Positions 42,771 through 51,560 of a DNA stretch of 64,000 nt are shown here, in pieces. Numbering within the stretch: the stretch's first letter is position 1; every line of letters starts with the position of its first letter. Below the pieces are notes generated by a model that was not told the DNA's origin, did not search any database, and saw only the letters and a list, made by a program, of their open reading frames with translations. The DNA is from an uncultured Bilophila sp. (GTDB taxonomy: Bacteria; Desulfobacterota; Desulfovibrionia; Desulfovibrionales; Desulfovibrionaceae). The stretch spans positions 126,291 to 190,290 of the forward strand of contig CAJUHZ010000001.1 in assembly GCA_910585945.1 (NCBI GenBank), written 5' to 3'. The position numbers were made by a program, and so were the translations under genes.

Positions 42771-43160
42771 TCAGACGCGGCGACGCTTGGGCGGGCGGCA
42801 GCCGTTGTGCGGAATAGGCGTGACGTCACGAATGAACGCCACCTTGAAGCCGGCGGCGTTGATCGCGCGCATGGCCGCTTCACGCCCGGATCCGGGGCCT
42901 TTCACATACACGCCTACCGTGCGCATGCCGTTGTCCTGGGCACGGCGCGCCGCCTGCTCCGCCGCAACCTGGGCGGCAAAGGGCGTGGACTTGCGCGACC
43001 CCTTGAAACCGCTCTGCCCGGCGCTCGCCCAGCTCACGGTATTGCCGCGGGTATCGGTGAACGTGACAATCGTATTGTTGAACGAAGCCTGAATATGGGC
43101 TACGCCCATGGGCACGTTTTTCTTTTCTCTCTTCTTCGCAACACGTTTCGCTCTGGCCAT
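42771..43160 (-). CDS. rpsK: 30S ribosomal protein S11
   Basis: 129 aa from 43160. GVAHIQASFNNTIVTFTDTRGNTVSWASAGQSGFKGSRKSTPFAAQVAAE and the end CRPPKRRRV are diagnostic. The frame is open further upstream but that part is out of family. Confidence 0.98.
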   Translation of the reverse strand: MARAKRVAKKREKKNVPMGVAHIQASFNNTIVTFTDTRGNTVSWASAGQSGFKGSRKSTPFAAQVAAEQAARRAQDNGMRTVGVYVKGPGSGREAAMRAINAAGFKVAFIRDVTPIPHNGCRPPKRRRV

Positions 43161-43233
43161 ATCTCTCTTCCGTACGTTGAAAGCGCCGCCGACATGCGCC
43201 GCCCGGAAAGCGGCCCTGCCTGACGAAACGCCG

Positions 43234-43602
43234 TTACTTCTTCTTGCCCACAGCGCCGCGCCGCGGACCCTTGCGGGTGCGGGCATTGGTGTGGGTGCGC
43301 TGGCCATGCACAGGCAGGCCCTTGCGGTGACGCAGTCCGCGATAGCAGCCGATATCCATGAGCCGCTTGATATTGGCCGTGATCTCGCGGCGCAAGTCGC
43401 CTTCCACCTTGTAGTGCTGTTCAAGCTCCTTGCGGACCTCGTTCAGCTCCTCGGCGGAAAGATCGTCAATGCCGCGAGTCCAGTTGACGCCGGTGGCGTC
43501 AAGGATCTTCAGCGCCGTCGCCCGGCCGATGCCGTAAATGTAGGTGAGCGCGATATCCGCGCGTTTGCCTCTGGGCAAATCAACACCAGCTATTCTGGCC
43601 AC
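43234..43602 (-). CDS. rpsM: 30S ribosomal protein S13
   Basis: 122 aa. ARIAGVDLPRGKRADIALTYIYGIGRATALKIL and the end RGLPVHGQRTHTNARTRKGPR are standard. Follows rpmJ by 18 bases. Confidence 0.98.
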   Translation of the reverse strand: MARIAGVDLPRGKRADIALTYIYGIGRATALKILDATGVNWTRGIDDLSAEELNEVRKELEQHYKVEGDLRREITANIKRLMDIGCYRGLRHRKGLPVHGQRTHTNARTRKGPRRGAVGKKK

Positions 43603-43620
43603 AGTCTTTCTCCTGACGCT

Positions 43621-43734
43621 TTATCCCTGGCGCTGCTTGTGCCGGGGGTTTTCGCAGATGACCCGAAGGACGCCCCTACGCCGAATGACTTTGCATTTGG
43701 GGCATATTTTCTTTACGGATGGCCTGACTTTCAT
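43621..43734 (-). CDS. rpmJ: 50S ribosomal protein L36
   Basis: 37 aa read directly from the sequence: MKVRPSVKKICPKCKVI, then RRRGVLRVICENPRHKQRQG. The zinc-binding CxxC...C...H set (C11, C14, C27, H32) is present, so this is the zinc-binding form. Usually preceded by infA; here infA is absent and map lies upstream. Confidence 0.96.
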   Translation of the reverse strand: MKVRPSVKKICPKCKVIRRRGVLRVICENPRHKQRQG

Positions 43735-43803
43735 GACAAGTCTCCACAGGTTTCGTCCGGCCGTCTTCCTGGCGGTAGAGAAATACCGTTGCCGGAACGA
43801 AAA

Positions 43804-43832
43804 GCCTTATCTTGTTTTTCACATTCTGTCAA
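43804..43832 (-). promoter_or_regulatory. Internal promoter in front of rpmJ
   Basis: On the minus strand TTGACA (43832-43827), exactly 17 bases, TAAGGC (43809-43804), about 70 bases before the rpmJ start. It lies in the 188-base gap after map and probably drives rpmJ-rpsM-rpsK and perhaps the genes beyond. Confidence 0.65.
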
Positions 43833-43922
43833 TGCGCATACGCGCTTTCCAATCTTGCCGCGGCAGGCGTCGGCGTGCCGAAGAACGGCTCGCCCTGTCC
43901 GCACATATCCCGTACTCTCCAG

Positions 43923-44690
43923 TCAGGGCAAATCCAGAATATGCGGCCCGTCCGGCAGGATCGCCACGCTGTGTTCCCAGTGGGCGGCAAGGCTCCGATC
44001 CTTCGTCACCGCCGTCCACTTGTCGTCCAGAATCTCCACCTCCGGCGTGCCCACCGTGATCATCGGCTCAATGGCCAGCACCATGCCGACCTTGAGCGGC
44101 GGGCCGGGACGCCCTGCCGGCACGAAATTGGGAACTTCCGGCTTTTCATGCAGGGAAGCCCCCACTCCGTGCCCGACAAACCGGCGAACCACATGAAAGC
44201 CCGCCCCTTCCGCATGGCGCTGCACAGCCTCGGAAATCGCATAAAGATCATTCCCGGGCCGCGCCTCGGCCACGCCAAGAGCAAGGCTCTCCTCAGTCAC
44301 CCGCACAAGGCGGGCGGCCTCGTCGGAAACCTCGCCGATCATGAAGGTTCTGGCCGCATCGCCGTTCATGCCCTGATAGACGACGCCCATGTCAAAGCTG
44401 ACGATGTCGCCCTCCTTCAGAACACATTCCTCCGAGGGGAAACCGTGCACGATAACTTCATTCACCGCGCAGCAAAGCGCGTAGGGGTAGCCGTACAACC
44501 CCTGAAAGCCCGGTTTCACCTTGAACTCGGCGCACATCTTCTGGACGATTTCCTCACAGGCCATTGTCGACAGACCGGGGCGGACCTGCCTGCCCAATTC
44601 ATCCAGAATCAGCGCCACCATTCGGTTCGCTTCGCGAAGAAGGCCAATTTCCCTCTCGTTCTTGAGGAAAACGCCGCGGTACTTCTTCAC
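43923..44690 (-). CDS. map: Methionine aminopeptidase, type I
   Basis: 255 aa metalloprotease removing N-terminal Met. Metal ligands in order: the DMGV Asp (SFDMGVVYQGMNGDAARTF, both Asp), the VGHGVG His (HVVRRFVGHGVGASLHEKPEVPNF), AIEPM Glu and the SVAIL-preceding HWEHSV Glu. Placed right after secY, one base apart. Confidence 0.97.
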   Translation of the reverse strand: MKKYRGVFLKNEREIGLLREANRMVALILDELGRQVRPGLSTMACEEIVQKMCAEFKVKPGFQGLYGYPYALCCAVNEVIVHGFPSEECVLKEGDIVSFDMGVVYQGMNGDAARTFMIGEVSDEAARLVRVTEESLALGVAEARPGNDLYAISEAVQRHAEGAGFHVVRRFVGHGVGASLHEKPEVPNFVPAGRPGPPLKVGMVLAIEPMITVGTPEVEILDDKWTAVTKDRSLAAHWEHSVAILPDGPHILDLP

Positions 44691-44691
44691 C

Positions 44692-46005
44692 TTACGCCCG
44701 CCCCTTGATGCGCGTCTTGTTCATAAGCCCTTCGTACTGCCGCGAAATGCGGTGAGACTCGAGCTGCGACATGAAGTCCATCGCCACCCCCACAAGAATG
44801 AGGATGCTCGTGCCGCCGAAATAGAACGGCACGTTGAACTTTCCGATCAGCAGCATGGGCAAGACGGAAATGATTGAGATGTATACCCCGCCCCACAGGG
44901 TCAGGCGGGACAGCACGCCGTCCAGATACTCCTGCGTCTTTTCCCCCGGTCTGATCCCGGGGATGAAGCCGCCGCTCTTCTTCAGATTTTCGGCCACATC
45001 CTTGGGATCAAAAATGATCGCGGTGTAAAAGAAGCAGAAAAAGAAGATCAGCGCGACAAAGACGACATTGTACAAAACCGACGAGGGCGAAAACCACGAA
45101 GCCGCGTTCTTGAGCCAGTCGGCAATGTCGAAATTGGCCATTGTCGCCGGGAAGAGCAGAAGGCTTGACGCGAAGATGGGCGGGATGACCCCGGCCGTGT
45201 TCACGCGCAGGGGCAGATGCGTGGACTGCCCGCCGTACATCTTTCGCCCGACCTGACGCTTGGCGTATTGAATGGGAATACGCCGTTGCGCCCGCTCCAT
45301 GAAAACCACGCCGGCCAGCACGGCCAGCATGAAGACAAGCAGGGCTATGGCGATGAAGATGCTTATTTCGCCCATGGAAATGAGCTGGTACGACTTCACC
45401 GCCGCACCGGGAATCCCCACGACGATCCCCGAAAAGATGATCAGCGAGATGCCGTTGCCGATGCCCTTTTCCGTAATCTGCTCGCCAAGCCACATGATGA
45501 GCACCGTGCCGGCCGTGAGCGTCAGGATCGTCATGATCCGGAACGTCCAGCCGGGCACGGGCACAACCGCCGCGCCGGAATTGCTGTACATGGTTTCAAG
45601 GCCGACAGCGATGCCGAAGCCCTGAATGATGGTGATGAGCACTGTGCCGTAGCGCGTGTACTGGGTGATCTTGCGACGTCCCGCCGCGCCCTCTTCCTTG
45701 GCCATGCGCTTCAGTTCGGGACTCACCACCTGCAGAAGCTGAATGATGATTGACGACGAAATGTAGGGCATGATCCCGAGGGCGAACACCGAGACGTTGC
45801 TCAACGCTCCCCCCGAAAACATGTCAAACAGGCCGAAGAGCGTGCCCGCCACGCTTTCAAAAAAGCTGTTCAGGGCCGCTCCGTCCACGCCGGGTACGGG
45901 GATGTGCACCCCGATCCGGTAGGCGCAGAGCAGGCCCAGCGTCCACAGCAGTTTTGGAAGCAGCTCGGGCGAGCGGGCAAGATTTTGCGCACCACCAAAA
46001 GCCAC
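44692..46005 (-). CDS. secY: Protein translocase subunit SecY
   Basis: 437 aa, ten membrane helices forming the Sec channel. RIGVHIPVPGVDG (after helix 1), ALGIMPYISSSIIIQLL, AKRQVGRKMYGGQSTHLPLRVNTAGVIPPIFASSLLLFP (cytosolic loop C5 region) and GGFIPGIRPGEKTQEYLDGVLSRLT are canonical. Confidence 0.98.
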   Translation of the reverse strand: MAFGGAQNLARSPELLPKLLWTLGLLCAYRIGVHIPVPGVDGAALNSFFESVAGTLFGLFDMFSGGALSNVSVFALGIMPYISSSIIIQLLQVVSPELKRMAKEEGAAGRRKITQYTRYGTVLITIIQGFGIAVGLETMYSNSGAAVVPVPGWTFRIMTILTLTAGTVLIMWLGEQITEKGIGNGISLIIFSGIVVGIPGAAVKSYQLISMGEISIFIAIALLVFMLAVLAGVVFMERAQRRIPIQYAKRQVGRKMYGGQSTHLPLRVNTAGVIPPIFASSLLLFPATMANFDIADWLKNAASWFSPSSVLYNVVFVALIFFFCFFYTAIIFDPKDVAENLKKSGGFIPGIRPGEKTQEYLDGVLSRLTLWGGVYISIISVLPMLLIGKFNVPFYFGGTSILILVGVAMDFMSQLESHRISRQYEGLMNKTRIKGRA

Positions 46006-46012
46006 GGTTCAC

Positions 46013-46501
46013 CTACCCTTCCTGAGCCTGGGAAGACTCGGCCTCGCAAGCGCAGACTTCAAGCTCCCTGACTTCGCCGCCGGCCGCGCGGATCTTTTCC
46101 GCCGCCGACTTGCTGAACTTGTGCGCCTCGACCGCGAGGGCCGCGCCCACTTCGCCCACACCGAGGATTTTCACCGCCGCGCCGAACTTGCACAGCCCGC
46201 GCTCGTAAATATCCTCCAGCGAAATTTCGCGCTTGCCCTCAAAGGAGGCGATCAGGCGATCCAGGTTGATCACCGCGTACTCCACCTTGAAGGGGAAGTT
46301 CTTGAAGCCGCGCTTGGGCAGACGGCGCTGCAACGGCATCTGGCCGCCTTCAAAACCGGGGCGCACGCCGCCGCCGGCCCGGGCGTTCTGCCCCTTGTTG
46401 CCTTTGCCCGCGGTGCAGCCGAGGCCGGAACCGGCCCCCCGCCCGACGCGCTTGCGCGATTTGCGCTCTTCCGGGAACGGATACAGCTCATTCAGATTCA
46501 T
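46013..46501 (-). CDS. rplO: 50S ribosomal protein L15
   Basis: 162 aa. NLNELYPFPEERKSRKRVGRGAGSGLGCTAGKGNKGQ and GFEGGQMPLQRRLPKRGFKN are the L15 signature. Its start overlaps the rpmD stop (ATGA). The C-terminal end after residue ~148 is Glu/Ser-rich and longer than usual. Confidence 0.97.
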   Translation of the reverse strand: MNLNELYPFPEERKSRKRVGRGAGSGLGCTAGKGNKGQNARAGGGVRPGFEGGQMPLQRRLPKRGFKNFPFKVEYAVINLDRLIASFEGKREISLEDIYERGLCKFGAAVKILGVGEVGAALAVEAHKFSKSAAEKIRAAGGEVRELEVCACEAESSQAQEG

Positions 46502-46680
46502 GACTTGGCAACCTCAACAACCAGGTGGGACACCTTGGCGATCATGCCGCGGACGGCAGGGTTATCCGGAAACGTCTTCTCCGTTTCACGACGGCGCAGA
46601 CCGAGCGCGTCAAGAACTCTCTTCTGCGCCGGATTGCAGCCGATGCGGCTTTTGACCAGTTTGACAGTGATCTGCGACAT
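46498..46680 (-). CDS. rpmD: 50S ribosomal protein L30
   Basis: 60 aa. ITVKLVKSRIGCNPAQKRVLDALGLRRRETEKTFPDNPAVRGMIAKVSHLV matches L30 across its length. Confidence 0.97.
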   Translation of the reverse strand: MSQITVKLVKSRIGCNPAQKRVLDALGLRRRETEKTFPDNPAVRGMIAKVSHLVVEVAKS

Positions 46681-46695
46681 ACGACTTCTCCGGCC

Positions 46696-47187
46696 CTACT
46701 TGCGGGGGGCTTCGAGTTTCTTGCCGCGGACTTCGCTCACGGCTTCGGCGCTGCGCAGGGACGACAGGCCGACCATGGTGGCGCGCAGCACATTGTGGGG
46801 GTTGTTGGTGCCGATGGCCTTGGCCAGCACGTCGTTCACCCCGGCCGCTTCCATCACGGCGCGCACCGCGCCGCCAGCAATGATGCCGGTACCGCGCGAG
46901 GCGGGCTTGAGCATCACGCGCCCCGCGCCGAAGCGCCCGAGAATTTCATAGGGGAGCGTTCCCTCAACAAGGGGAATCCTCACCATGGTCTTGCGGGCAT
47001 GTTCGGTGGCCTTGCGGAGAGCTTCGGGCACTTCCTGCGCCTTGCCGAGGCCGAAGCCCACGCTGCCCTTGCCGTCGCCCACCACAACCAGCGCGCTGAA
47101 GCTGAAACGTCGACCGCCCTTCACCACCTTCGCGACCCGGTTCAGGGAGACGATTTTCTCAATGAAACCCAGTTCGTTCTGTTCCAT
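46696..47187 (-). CDS. rpsE: 30S ribosomal protein S5
   Basis: 163 aa from ATG 47187 (GGAGAAAATTC upstream). IVSLNRVAKVVKGGRRFSFSALVVVGDGKGSVGFGLGKA and the RGTGIIAGGAVRAVMEAAGV loop are standard. Confidence 0.98.
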   Translation of the reverse strand: MEQNELGFIEKIVSLNRVAKVVKGGRRFSFSALVVVGDGKGSVGFGLGKAQEVPEALRKATEHARKTMVRIPLVEGTLPYEILGRFGAGRVMLKPASRGTGIIAGGAVRAVMEAAGVNDVLAKAIGTNNPHNVLRATMVGLSSLRSAEAVSEVRGKKLEAPRK

Positions 47188-47200
47188 GAATTTTCTCCGC

Positions 47201-47563
47201 TTAGAACTCGAGGCCGCCTTCGCGGGCGCCGTCGGCCACGGCCTTGATCTTGCCGTGGTAGAGATATCCGTTACGGTCAAAGACCACCTTGTCGATGTTC
47301 TTTTCCTTGGCCAGGCGGGCGATTTCCTTGCCTACGGCTTCGGCGCCGGCCTTGTTGCAGCCGAACTTTTCGCCCTGACGCGAAAGCGTCAGGGTGGAAG
47401 CGGCCGCCAGGGTGGAGCCGGTCACATCGTCCACCACCTGCGCGTACATGTGCAGGTTGGAGCGAAACACCACCAGACGCGGCCGATCCGCCGTTCCGGA
47501 AATCTTCTTGCGGATGCGGATTTTTCTGCGCTGTCTGGCTTCATTCTTGGTCATAGTGCTCAT
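47201..47563 (-). CDS. rplR: 50S ribosomal protein L18
   Basis: 120 aa (117 if the second Met is used). RKIRIRKKISGTADRPRLVVFRSNLHMYAQVVDD and DKVVFDRNGYLYHGKIKAVADGAREGGLEF are diagnostic of this 5S-rRNA-binding protein. Confidence 0.97.
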   Translation of the reverse strand: MSTMTKNEARQRRKIRIRKKISGTADRPRLVVFRSNLHMYAQVVDDVTGSTLAAASTLTLSRQGEKFGCNKAGAEAVGKEIARLAKEKNIDKVVFDRNGYLYHGKIKAVADGAREGGLEF

Positions 47564-47575
47564 GGCGCGCCCCGA

Positions 47576-48118
47576 TTATTTGCCCTTGCCGCCGGACTTG
47601 CCGGCCTTGCGGCGGATGGTTTCGGTTTCGTACTTGATGCCCTTGCCCTTGTACGGTTCGGGCTTGCGGATACGGCGGATACGGGCCGCCGTTTCGCCCA
47701 CGAGCTCCTTGTCGGCGCCCGAAATGGTCAGCTTCTGCCCTTCGGCCTTGGCGGAAAGACCGGCAGGCAATTCCACGAGAACCGGGTGGGAAAAACCGAC
47801 GGCAAGCTCGATCACGTTGCCCTTGACGGCCACGCGGTAGCCGACGCCGATGACTTCAAGCGTTTTGGAGAAGCCCTTGGTCACGCCCTCAATGCAGTTG
47901 GCGAGCAGCGTGCGGCGCAAGCCGTGCTGGGAACGGGATTCCCGCGTTTCCACCTTGCGGGTCAGGGTCACATGGCCGTCGGCCACTTCATAGGAGAGGA
48001 GGTCGCACACCGGAGTGGTGAGCGTGGTCTTCGCTCCCTTGACTTCAACGACGTCGGCCCCCACCTTCACCTCGACGCCCGAGGGAATGGCGATGGGCAA
48101 TTTTCCGATTCTTGACAT
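47576..48118 (-). CDS. rplF: 50S ribosomal protein L6
   Basis: 180 aa. SRIGKLPIAIPSGVEV at the start, and PEPYKGKGIKYETETIRRKAGKSGGKGK at the end, are canonical. Confidence 0.98.
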   Translation of the reverse strand: MSRIGKLPIAIPSGVEVKVGADVVEVKGAKTTLTTPVCDLLSYEVADGHVTLTRKVETRESRSQHGLRRTLLANCIEGVTKGFSKTLEVIGVGYRVAVKGNVIELAVGFSHPVLVELPAGLSAKAEGQKLTISGADKELVGETAARIRRIRKPEPYKGKGIKYETETIRRKAGKSGGKGK

Positions 48119-48129
48119 GACGCACCCGC

Positions 48130-48510
48130 CTACCAGATTTCACACAAAAGTTCGCCGCCCACTTTGGCCTCCTGCGCGGAAAGACCGTCGAGAACGCCGT
48201 GGGACGTGGACAGAATGCAGATGCCAAGGCCGTTCTGCACGCGGGGAATCCCGCGGAAATTCACATAGACCCGGCGGCCGGGCTTGCTCATCCGCTTCAG
48301 ACCGAGAATGGCGGGCTTGCCCTGATGGTATTTGAGCTGGATGGTGATGCTGCGGTCTTCCACGGCTACGTCTTCGACGTACCCTTCCTGCTTGAGGATG
48401 GCAGCAATGGCTTCCTTCATCTTCGAGCGCGGCACACTCACTTCCTTGTGCAGGGCCAAGTGCGCGTTGCGGATACGCGTGAGCATATCTGCAATAGGAT
48501 CAGTCATCAT
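48130..48510 (-). CDS. rpsH: 30S ribosomal protein S8
   Basis: 126 aa. MTDPIADMLTRIRNAHLALHKEVSVPRSK and the end STSHGVLDGLSAQEAKVGGELLCEIW are canonical. Start at the first or second of two adjacent ATGs (48510 or 48507). Confidence 0.98.
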   Translation of the reverse strand: MMTDPIADMLTRIRNAHLALHKEVSVPRSKMKEAIAAILKQEGYVEDVAVEDRSITIQLKYHQGKPAILGLKRMSKPGRRVYVNFRGIPRVQNGLGICILSTSHGVLDGLSAQEAKVGGELLCEIW

Positions 48511-48578
48511 CGATGAGACTCCTTAAGAAATGTAGCCGGACAATCCGGCAAAAGGCGCGTTGCCGCGCCTGTTGACGC

Positions 48579-48764
48579 TTACCAACTGGATTTCCTGATG
48601 CCCGGGAGCTCGCCCCGCAACGCCATCTGGCGGAAGCAGACGCGGCACAGGCCGAACGCGCGCATGTAGGCGCGGGCGCGGCCGCAAATGGGGCAACGAT
48701 TGTACGCGCGGGCCGAAAACTTCGGCTTGCGCCTCGCTTTCACTTCAAGAGACGTACGCGACAC
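48579..48764 (-). CDS. rpsN: 30S ribosomal protein S14, zinc type
   Basis: 61 aa from GTG 48764 with GGAG seven bases upstream. The short C+ form has CPICGRARAYMRAFGLCRVCFRQMA (four Cys zinc site), ending GIRKSSW. Confidence 0.97.
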   Translation of the reverse strand: MSRTSLEVKARRKPKFSARAYNRCPICGRARAYMRAFGLCRVCFRQMALRGELPGIRKSSW

Positions 48765-48774
48765 GTTCTACTCC

Positions 48775-49314
48775 TTACTTTCTGAAAGGCATGCCGAGCT
48801 GCTCGAGGAGCAGCTTGCCTTCCTTGTCCGTCGTGGCCGTGGTCACGATGGTGATGTTCATGCCCTTGGGATTTTCGATGCGATCCGCTTCCATTTCGGG
48901 GAAAATCGCGTGCTCCTTGATCCCGAGGGTGAAATTGCCCCGGCCGTCAAAGCCGCGATCCGGAATGCCGCGGAAGTCGCGCACGCGCGGAAGCGCGAAG
49001 TTCATGAGCTTGTCGAGGAAATCCCACATCCGGTCATGGCGCAACGTCACGCGGCAGCCGATCGGCATGCCTTCACGCAGTTTGAACGCCGCGATGGACT
49101 TTTTCGCGCGGGTGATGACGGCCTTCTGCCCTGCGATGGCGGTCAACTCGTTCATGGCTTCTTCCATGAGCTTGTTGTTCTGGCTCGCGGAGCCAAGGCC
49201 GATGTTCAGCGAAATCTTCTCGATCCCGGGAATCTGCATGGGGGAACCGTAGGCGAATTCCTTCTGCAATACCGGAACCACTTTCTCGCGGTAAATCGTT
49301 TCAAGACGGGTCAT
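48775..49314 (-). CDS. rplE: 50S ribosomal protein L5
   Basis: 179 aa. VPVLQKEFAYGSPMQIPGIEKISLNIGLGSA and FRGIPDRGFDGRGNFTLGIKEHAIFPE are canonical of L5, which contacts 5S rRNA. Confidence 0.98.
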   Translation of the reverse strand: MTRLETIYREKVVPVLQKEFAYGSPMQIPGIEKISLNIGLGSASQNNKLMEEAMNELTAIAGQKAVITRAKKSIAAFKLREGMPIGCRVTLRHDRMWDFLDKLMNFALPRVRDFRGIPDRGFDGRGNFTLGIKEHAIFPEMEADRIENPKGMNITIVTTATTDKEGKLLLEQLGMPFRK

Positions 49315-49324
49315 GGCGGGTCAC

Positions 49325-49645
49325 CTACAGCGTTTCGTTGCACTTCTTGCAGAAGCGGATTTTCTTGCCTTCCTCCGTGTGGCGATACCCCACGCGGGTG
49401 GGCGCGGCGCAGTGAGAGCACACGACCATGAGATTGGACACATGGATGGGCATTTCCTTGTCGACGATGCCGCCAGGCTCGCGCCGATAGGGATTGGGCT
49501 TCACATGGCGCTTGGCCACGTTGACCTTTTCCACCACCACCTGGTCATGCTTGCGCAGGATCTTGAGGACTTTTCCAATCTTCCCCTTGTCCTTGCCGGC
49601 GATGACCATCACCTTGTCATCCTTGCGGATACGAACTTGCTTCAT
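49325..49645 (-). CDS. rplX: 50S ribosomal protein L24
   Basis: 106 aa. IRKDDKVMVIAGKDKGKIGKVLKIL (KOW motif), VNVAKRHVKPNP and EMPIHVSNLMVVC are canonical. Confidence 0.98.
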   Translation of the reverse strand: MKQVRIRKDDKVMVIAGKDKGKIGKVLKILRKHDQVVVEKVNVAKRHVKPNPYRREPGGIVDKEMPIHVSNLMVVCSHCAAPTRVGYRHTEEGKKIRFCKKCNETL

Positions 49646-49657
49646 GGCTTGCGACTC

Positions 49658-50026
49658 CTAAAGGACCTCGGGTGCGAGAGAGACGATCTTCATGAAGTTG
49701 CGGCCGCGCAGTTCACGGGCAACGGGTCCGAAGATGCGGGTTCCCAGCGGCTCACCCTGCTTGGACAGCAGCACGGCGGCATTGGAGTCGAACTTGATGT
49801 AGCTCCCGTCAACGCGGCGCACTTCCTTGCGCGTGCGCACGATGACGGCCTGCATCACATCGCCCTTTTTCACCTTGCTGTGGGGGATGGCTTCCTTGAC
49901 GGAAACCATGATGATGTCGCCCACGGTGGCGTAACGCCGGTGAGAGCCGCCCAGCACCTTGATGCAGGCCACTTTCTTGGCGCCGGAGTTGTCGGCGACC
50001 TGGAGCGTGGATTCTACCTGGATCAT
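49658..50026 (-). CDS. rplN: 50S ribosomal protein L14
   Basis: 122 aa. MIQVESTLQVADNSGAKKVACIKVLGGSHRRYATVGD and RIFGPVARELR are canonical. Confidence 0.98.
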   Translation of the reverse strand: MIQVESTLQVADNSGAKKVACIKVLGGSHRRYATVGDIIMVSVKEAIPHSKVKKGDVMQAVIVRTRKEVRRVDGSYIKFDSNAAVLLSKQGEPLGTRIFGPVARELRGRNFMKIVSLAPEVL

Positions 50027-50036
50027 GACGAAACTC

Positions 50037-50303
50037 CTACACGGCCTTTTCGAGGATGGTCACCAGATGCCAGCGCTTGTTGCGGCTCATGGGACGAAAT
50101 TCCACAATTTTCACCTTGTCGCCGATGCCGCATTCGTTCATCGGATCATGGGCCGTGAATTTCTTGCGGCGGCGCACGAACTTTTTGAGCAGCGGGTGCT
50201 TCACCAGGGTCTCAACGCGCACGACAATCGTCTTGTCGTTTTTGTCGCTGACCACGGTGCCGACGAGCATCCGGCCTTTCCGGTTTTCCATGGTTTGAGA
50301 CAT
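50037..50303 (-). CDS. rpsQ: 30S ribosomal protein S17
   Basis: 88 aa. KGRMLVGTVVSDKNDKTIVVRVETLVKHPLLKKFVRRRKKFTAHDP and GDKVKIVEFRPMSRNKRWHL are canonical. Confidence 0.98.
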   Translation of the reverse strand: MSQTMENRKGRMLVGTVVSDKNDKTIVVRVETLVKHPLLKKFVRRRKKFTAHDPMNECGIGDKVKIVEFRPMSRNKRWHLVTILEKAV

Positions 50304-50307
50304 GGCG

Positions 50308-50502
50308 TTATTCCTTTTCCTTCAGGATGGTCAAAATCCGCGCGATGTTCTTCCGCGCCGCCGGGATGGCGGCGGTCTTCTCCAACTGGGCCGTGGCGTG
50401 CTGGAAGCGCAGATTGAAAAGTTCCTGCCGCTCGGCGGCGAGTTTGCTCTTCAGCTCGTCGACGCTCAGCTCTTTCAGAGCCTTCAGTTCCTTGGCTTTC
50501 AT
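50308..50502 (-). CDS. rpmC: 50S ribosomal protein L29
   Basis: 64 aa. MKAKELKALKELSVDELKSKLAAERQELFNLRFQHATAQLEKTA fits L29. One base after rplP. Confidence 0.97.
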   Translation of the reverse strand: MKAKELKALKELSVDELKSKLAAERQELFNLRFQHATAQLEKTAAIPAARKNIARILTILKEKE

Positions 50503-50503
50503 G

Positions 50504-50917
50504 TTACAGCCCCTCCCTCACCACGATGACGGTTTTGACCGGCAGCTTGTGCGCGGCGCGGGTAAGAGCCTCCTTGGCCAGTTCAAGGCTGACGCCCTTG
50601 ATTTCATACAGGATGCGGCCGGGCTTCACCGGAGCGCACCAGCCCACGGGCGCGCCTTTCCCGCTTCCCTGACGGGTTTCCAGGGGCTTGGCCGTGATCG
50701 GATGATCGGGGAACACCCGGATCCACACTTTGCCGCCGCGCCGGATGTGGCGCATCATGGCGATACGGGCGGCTTCGATCTGCTGGTTGGTCAGCTTCCC
50801 GTGCTCCACCGTCTTCAGGCCGATGTCGCCGAACGCGATGGTCGCGCCGCGAAGCGCCGGACCGCGCAGACGGCCCTTCTGCCACTTGCGGAATTTAACT
50901 TTTTTGGGGGCAAGCAT
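50504..50917 (-). CDS. rplP: 50S ribosomal protein L16
   Basis: 137 aa. The usual MLQPKR start is here MLAPKKVKFRKWQKGRLRG; IRVFPDHPITAKPLETRQGSGKGAPVGWCAPVKPGRILYE is canonical. Its start shares a base with the rpsC stop (TAATG). Confidence 0.98.
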   Translation of the reverse strand: MLAPKKVKFRKWQKGRLRGPALRGATIAFGDIGLKTVEHGKLTNQQIEAARIAMMRHIRRGGKVWIRVFPDHPITAKPLETRQGSGKGAPVGWCAPVKPGRILYEIKGVSLELAKEALTRAAHKLPVKTVIVVREGL

Positions 50918-51558
50918 TACCTTTCAACCTCTTTGTCAAGGATTTCACCTTTGTAAATCCACGCCTTGACCCCGATGACGCCATAGGTGGTCCGCGCTTC
51001 GGCAAAACCGTAGTCAATGTCGGCGCGCAGGGTCTGCAACGGCACGCGGCCGTCGCGGTACCATTCGGTACGGGCGATTTCCGCTCCGGCCAGGCGGCCG
51101 GCGCACGTCACCTTGATGCCTTCCGCCCCGAACTTGCGGGCCATGCTCACAGTGCGCTTCATGGCGCGACGGAACGCGACGCGACGCTCAAGCTGCATGG
51201 CGATGTTTTCGGCCACGAGCTGGGCGTCCACTTCCGGGCGGCGGATTTCGTTCACTTCAAGCGAGAACTCGCGCCCGAACTTTTTGCGAAGATCGCCGCG
51301 AAGTTTCTCGATTTCCACGCCCTTGCGCCCGATGACGATGCCGGGCCGGGCCGTGGAGAGAATGAGGCGGATCTTCCCGCCCGCGCGTTCGATTTCCATT
51401 TTGGAGACGCCGGCGCTGTACAGAAGCTTTTTCACGTGCTTGCGAATCTGGTGATCCTCAAACACAAAAGCCGGATATTCCTTCTTGCTGAACCAGCGGG
51501 ACTGCCAGTTCTTGTTGTACCCAAGCCGGAATCCGTACGGATGAACTTTCTGACCCAT
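50917..51558 (-). CDS. rpsC: 30S ribosomal protein S3
   Basis: 213 aa. MGQKVHPYGFRLGYNKNWQSRWFSKKEY, the KH domain (IVIGRKGVEIEKLRGDLRK) and YGVIGVKAWIYKGEI are canonical. Confidence 0.98.
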   Translation of the reverse strand: MGQKVHPYGFRLGYNKNWQSRWFSKKEYPAFVFEDHQIRKHVKKLLYSAGVSKMEIERAGGKIRLILSTARPGIVIGRKGVEIEKLRGDLRKKFGREFSLEVNEIRRPEVDAQLVAENIAMQLERRVAFRRAMKRTVSMARKFGAEGIKVTCAGRLAGAEIARTEWYRDGRVPLQTLRADIDYGFAEARTTYGVIGVKAWIYKGEILDKEVER

Positions 51559-51560
51559 GA

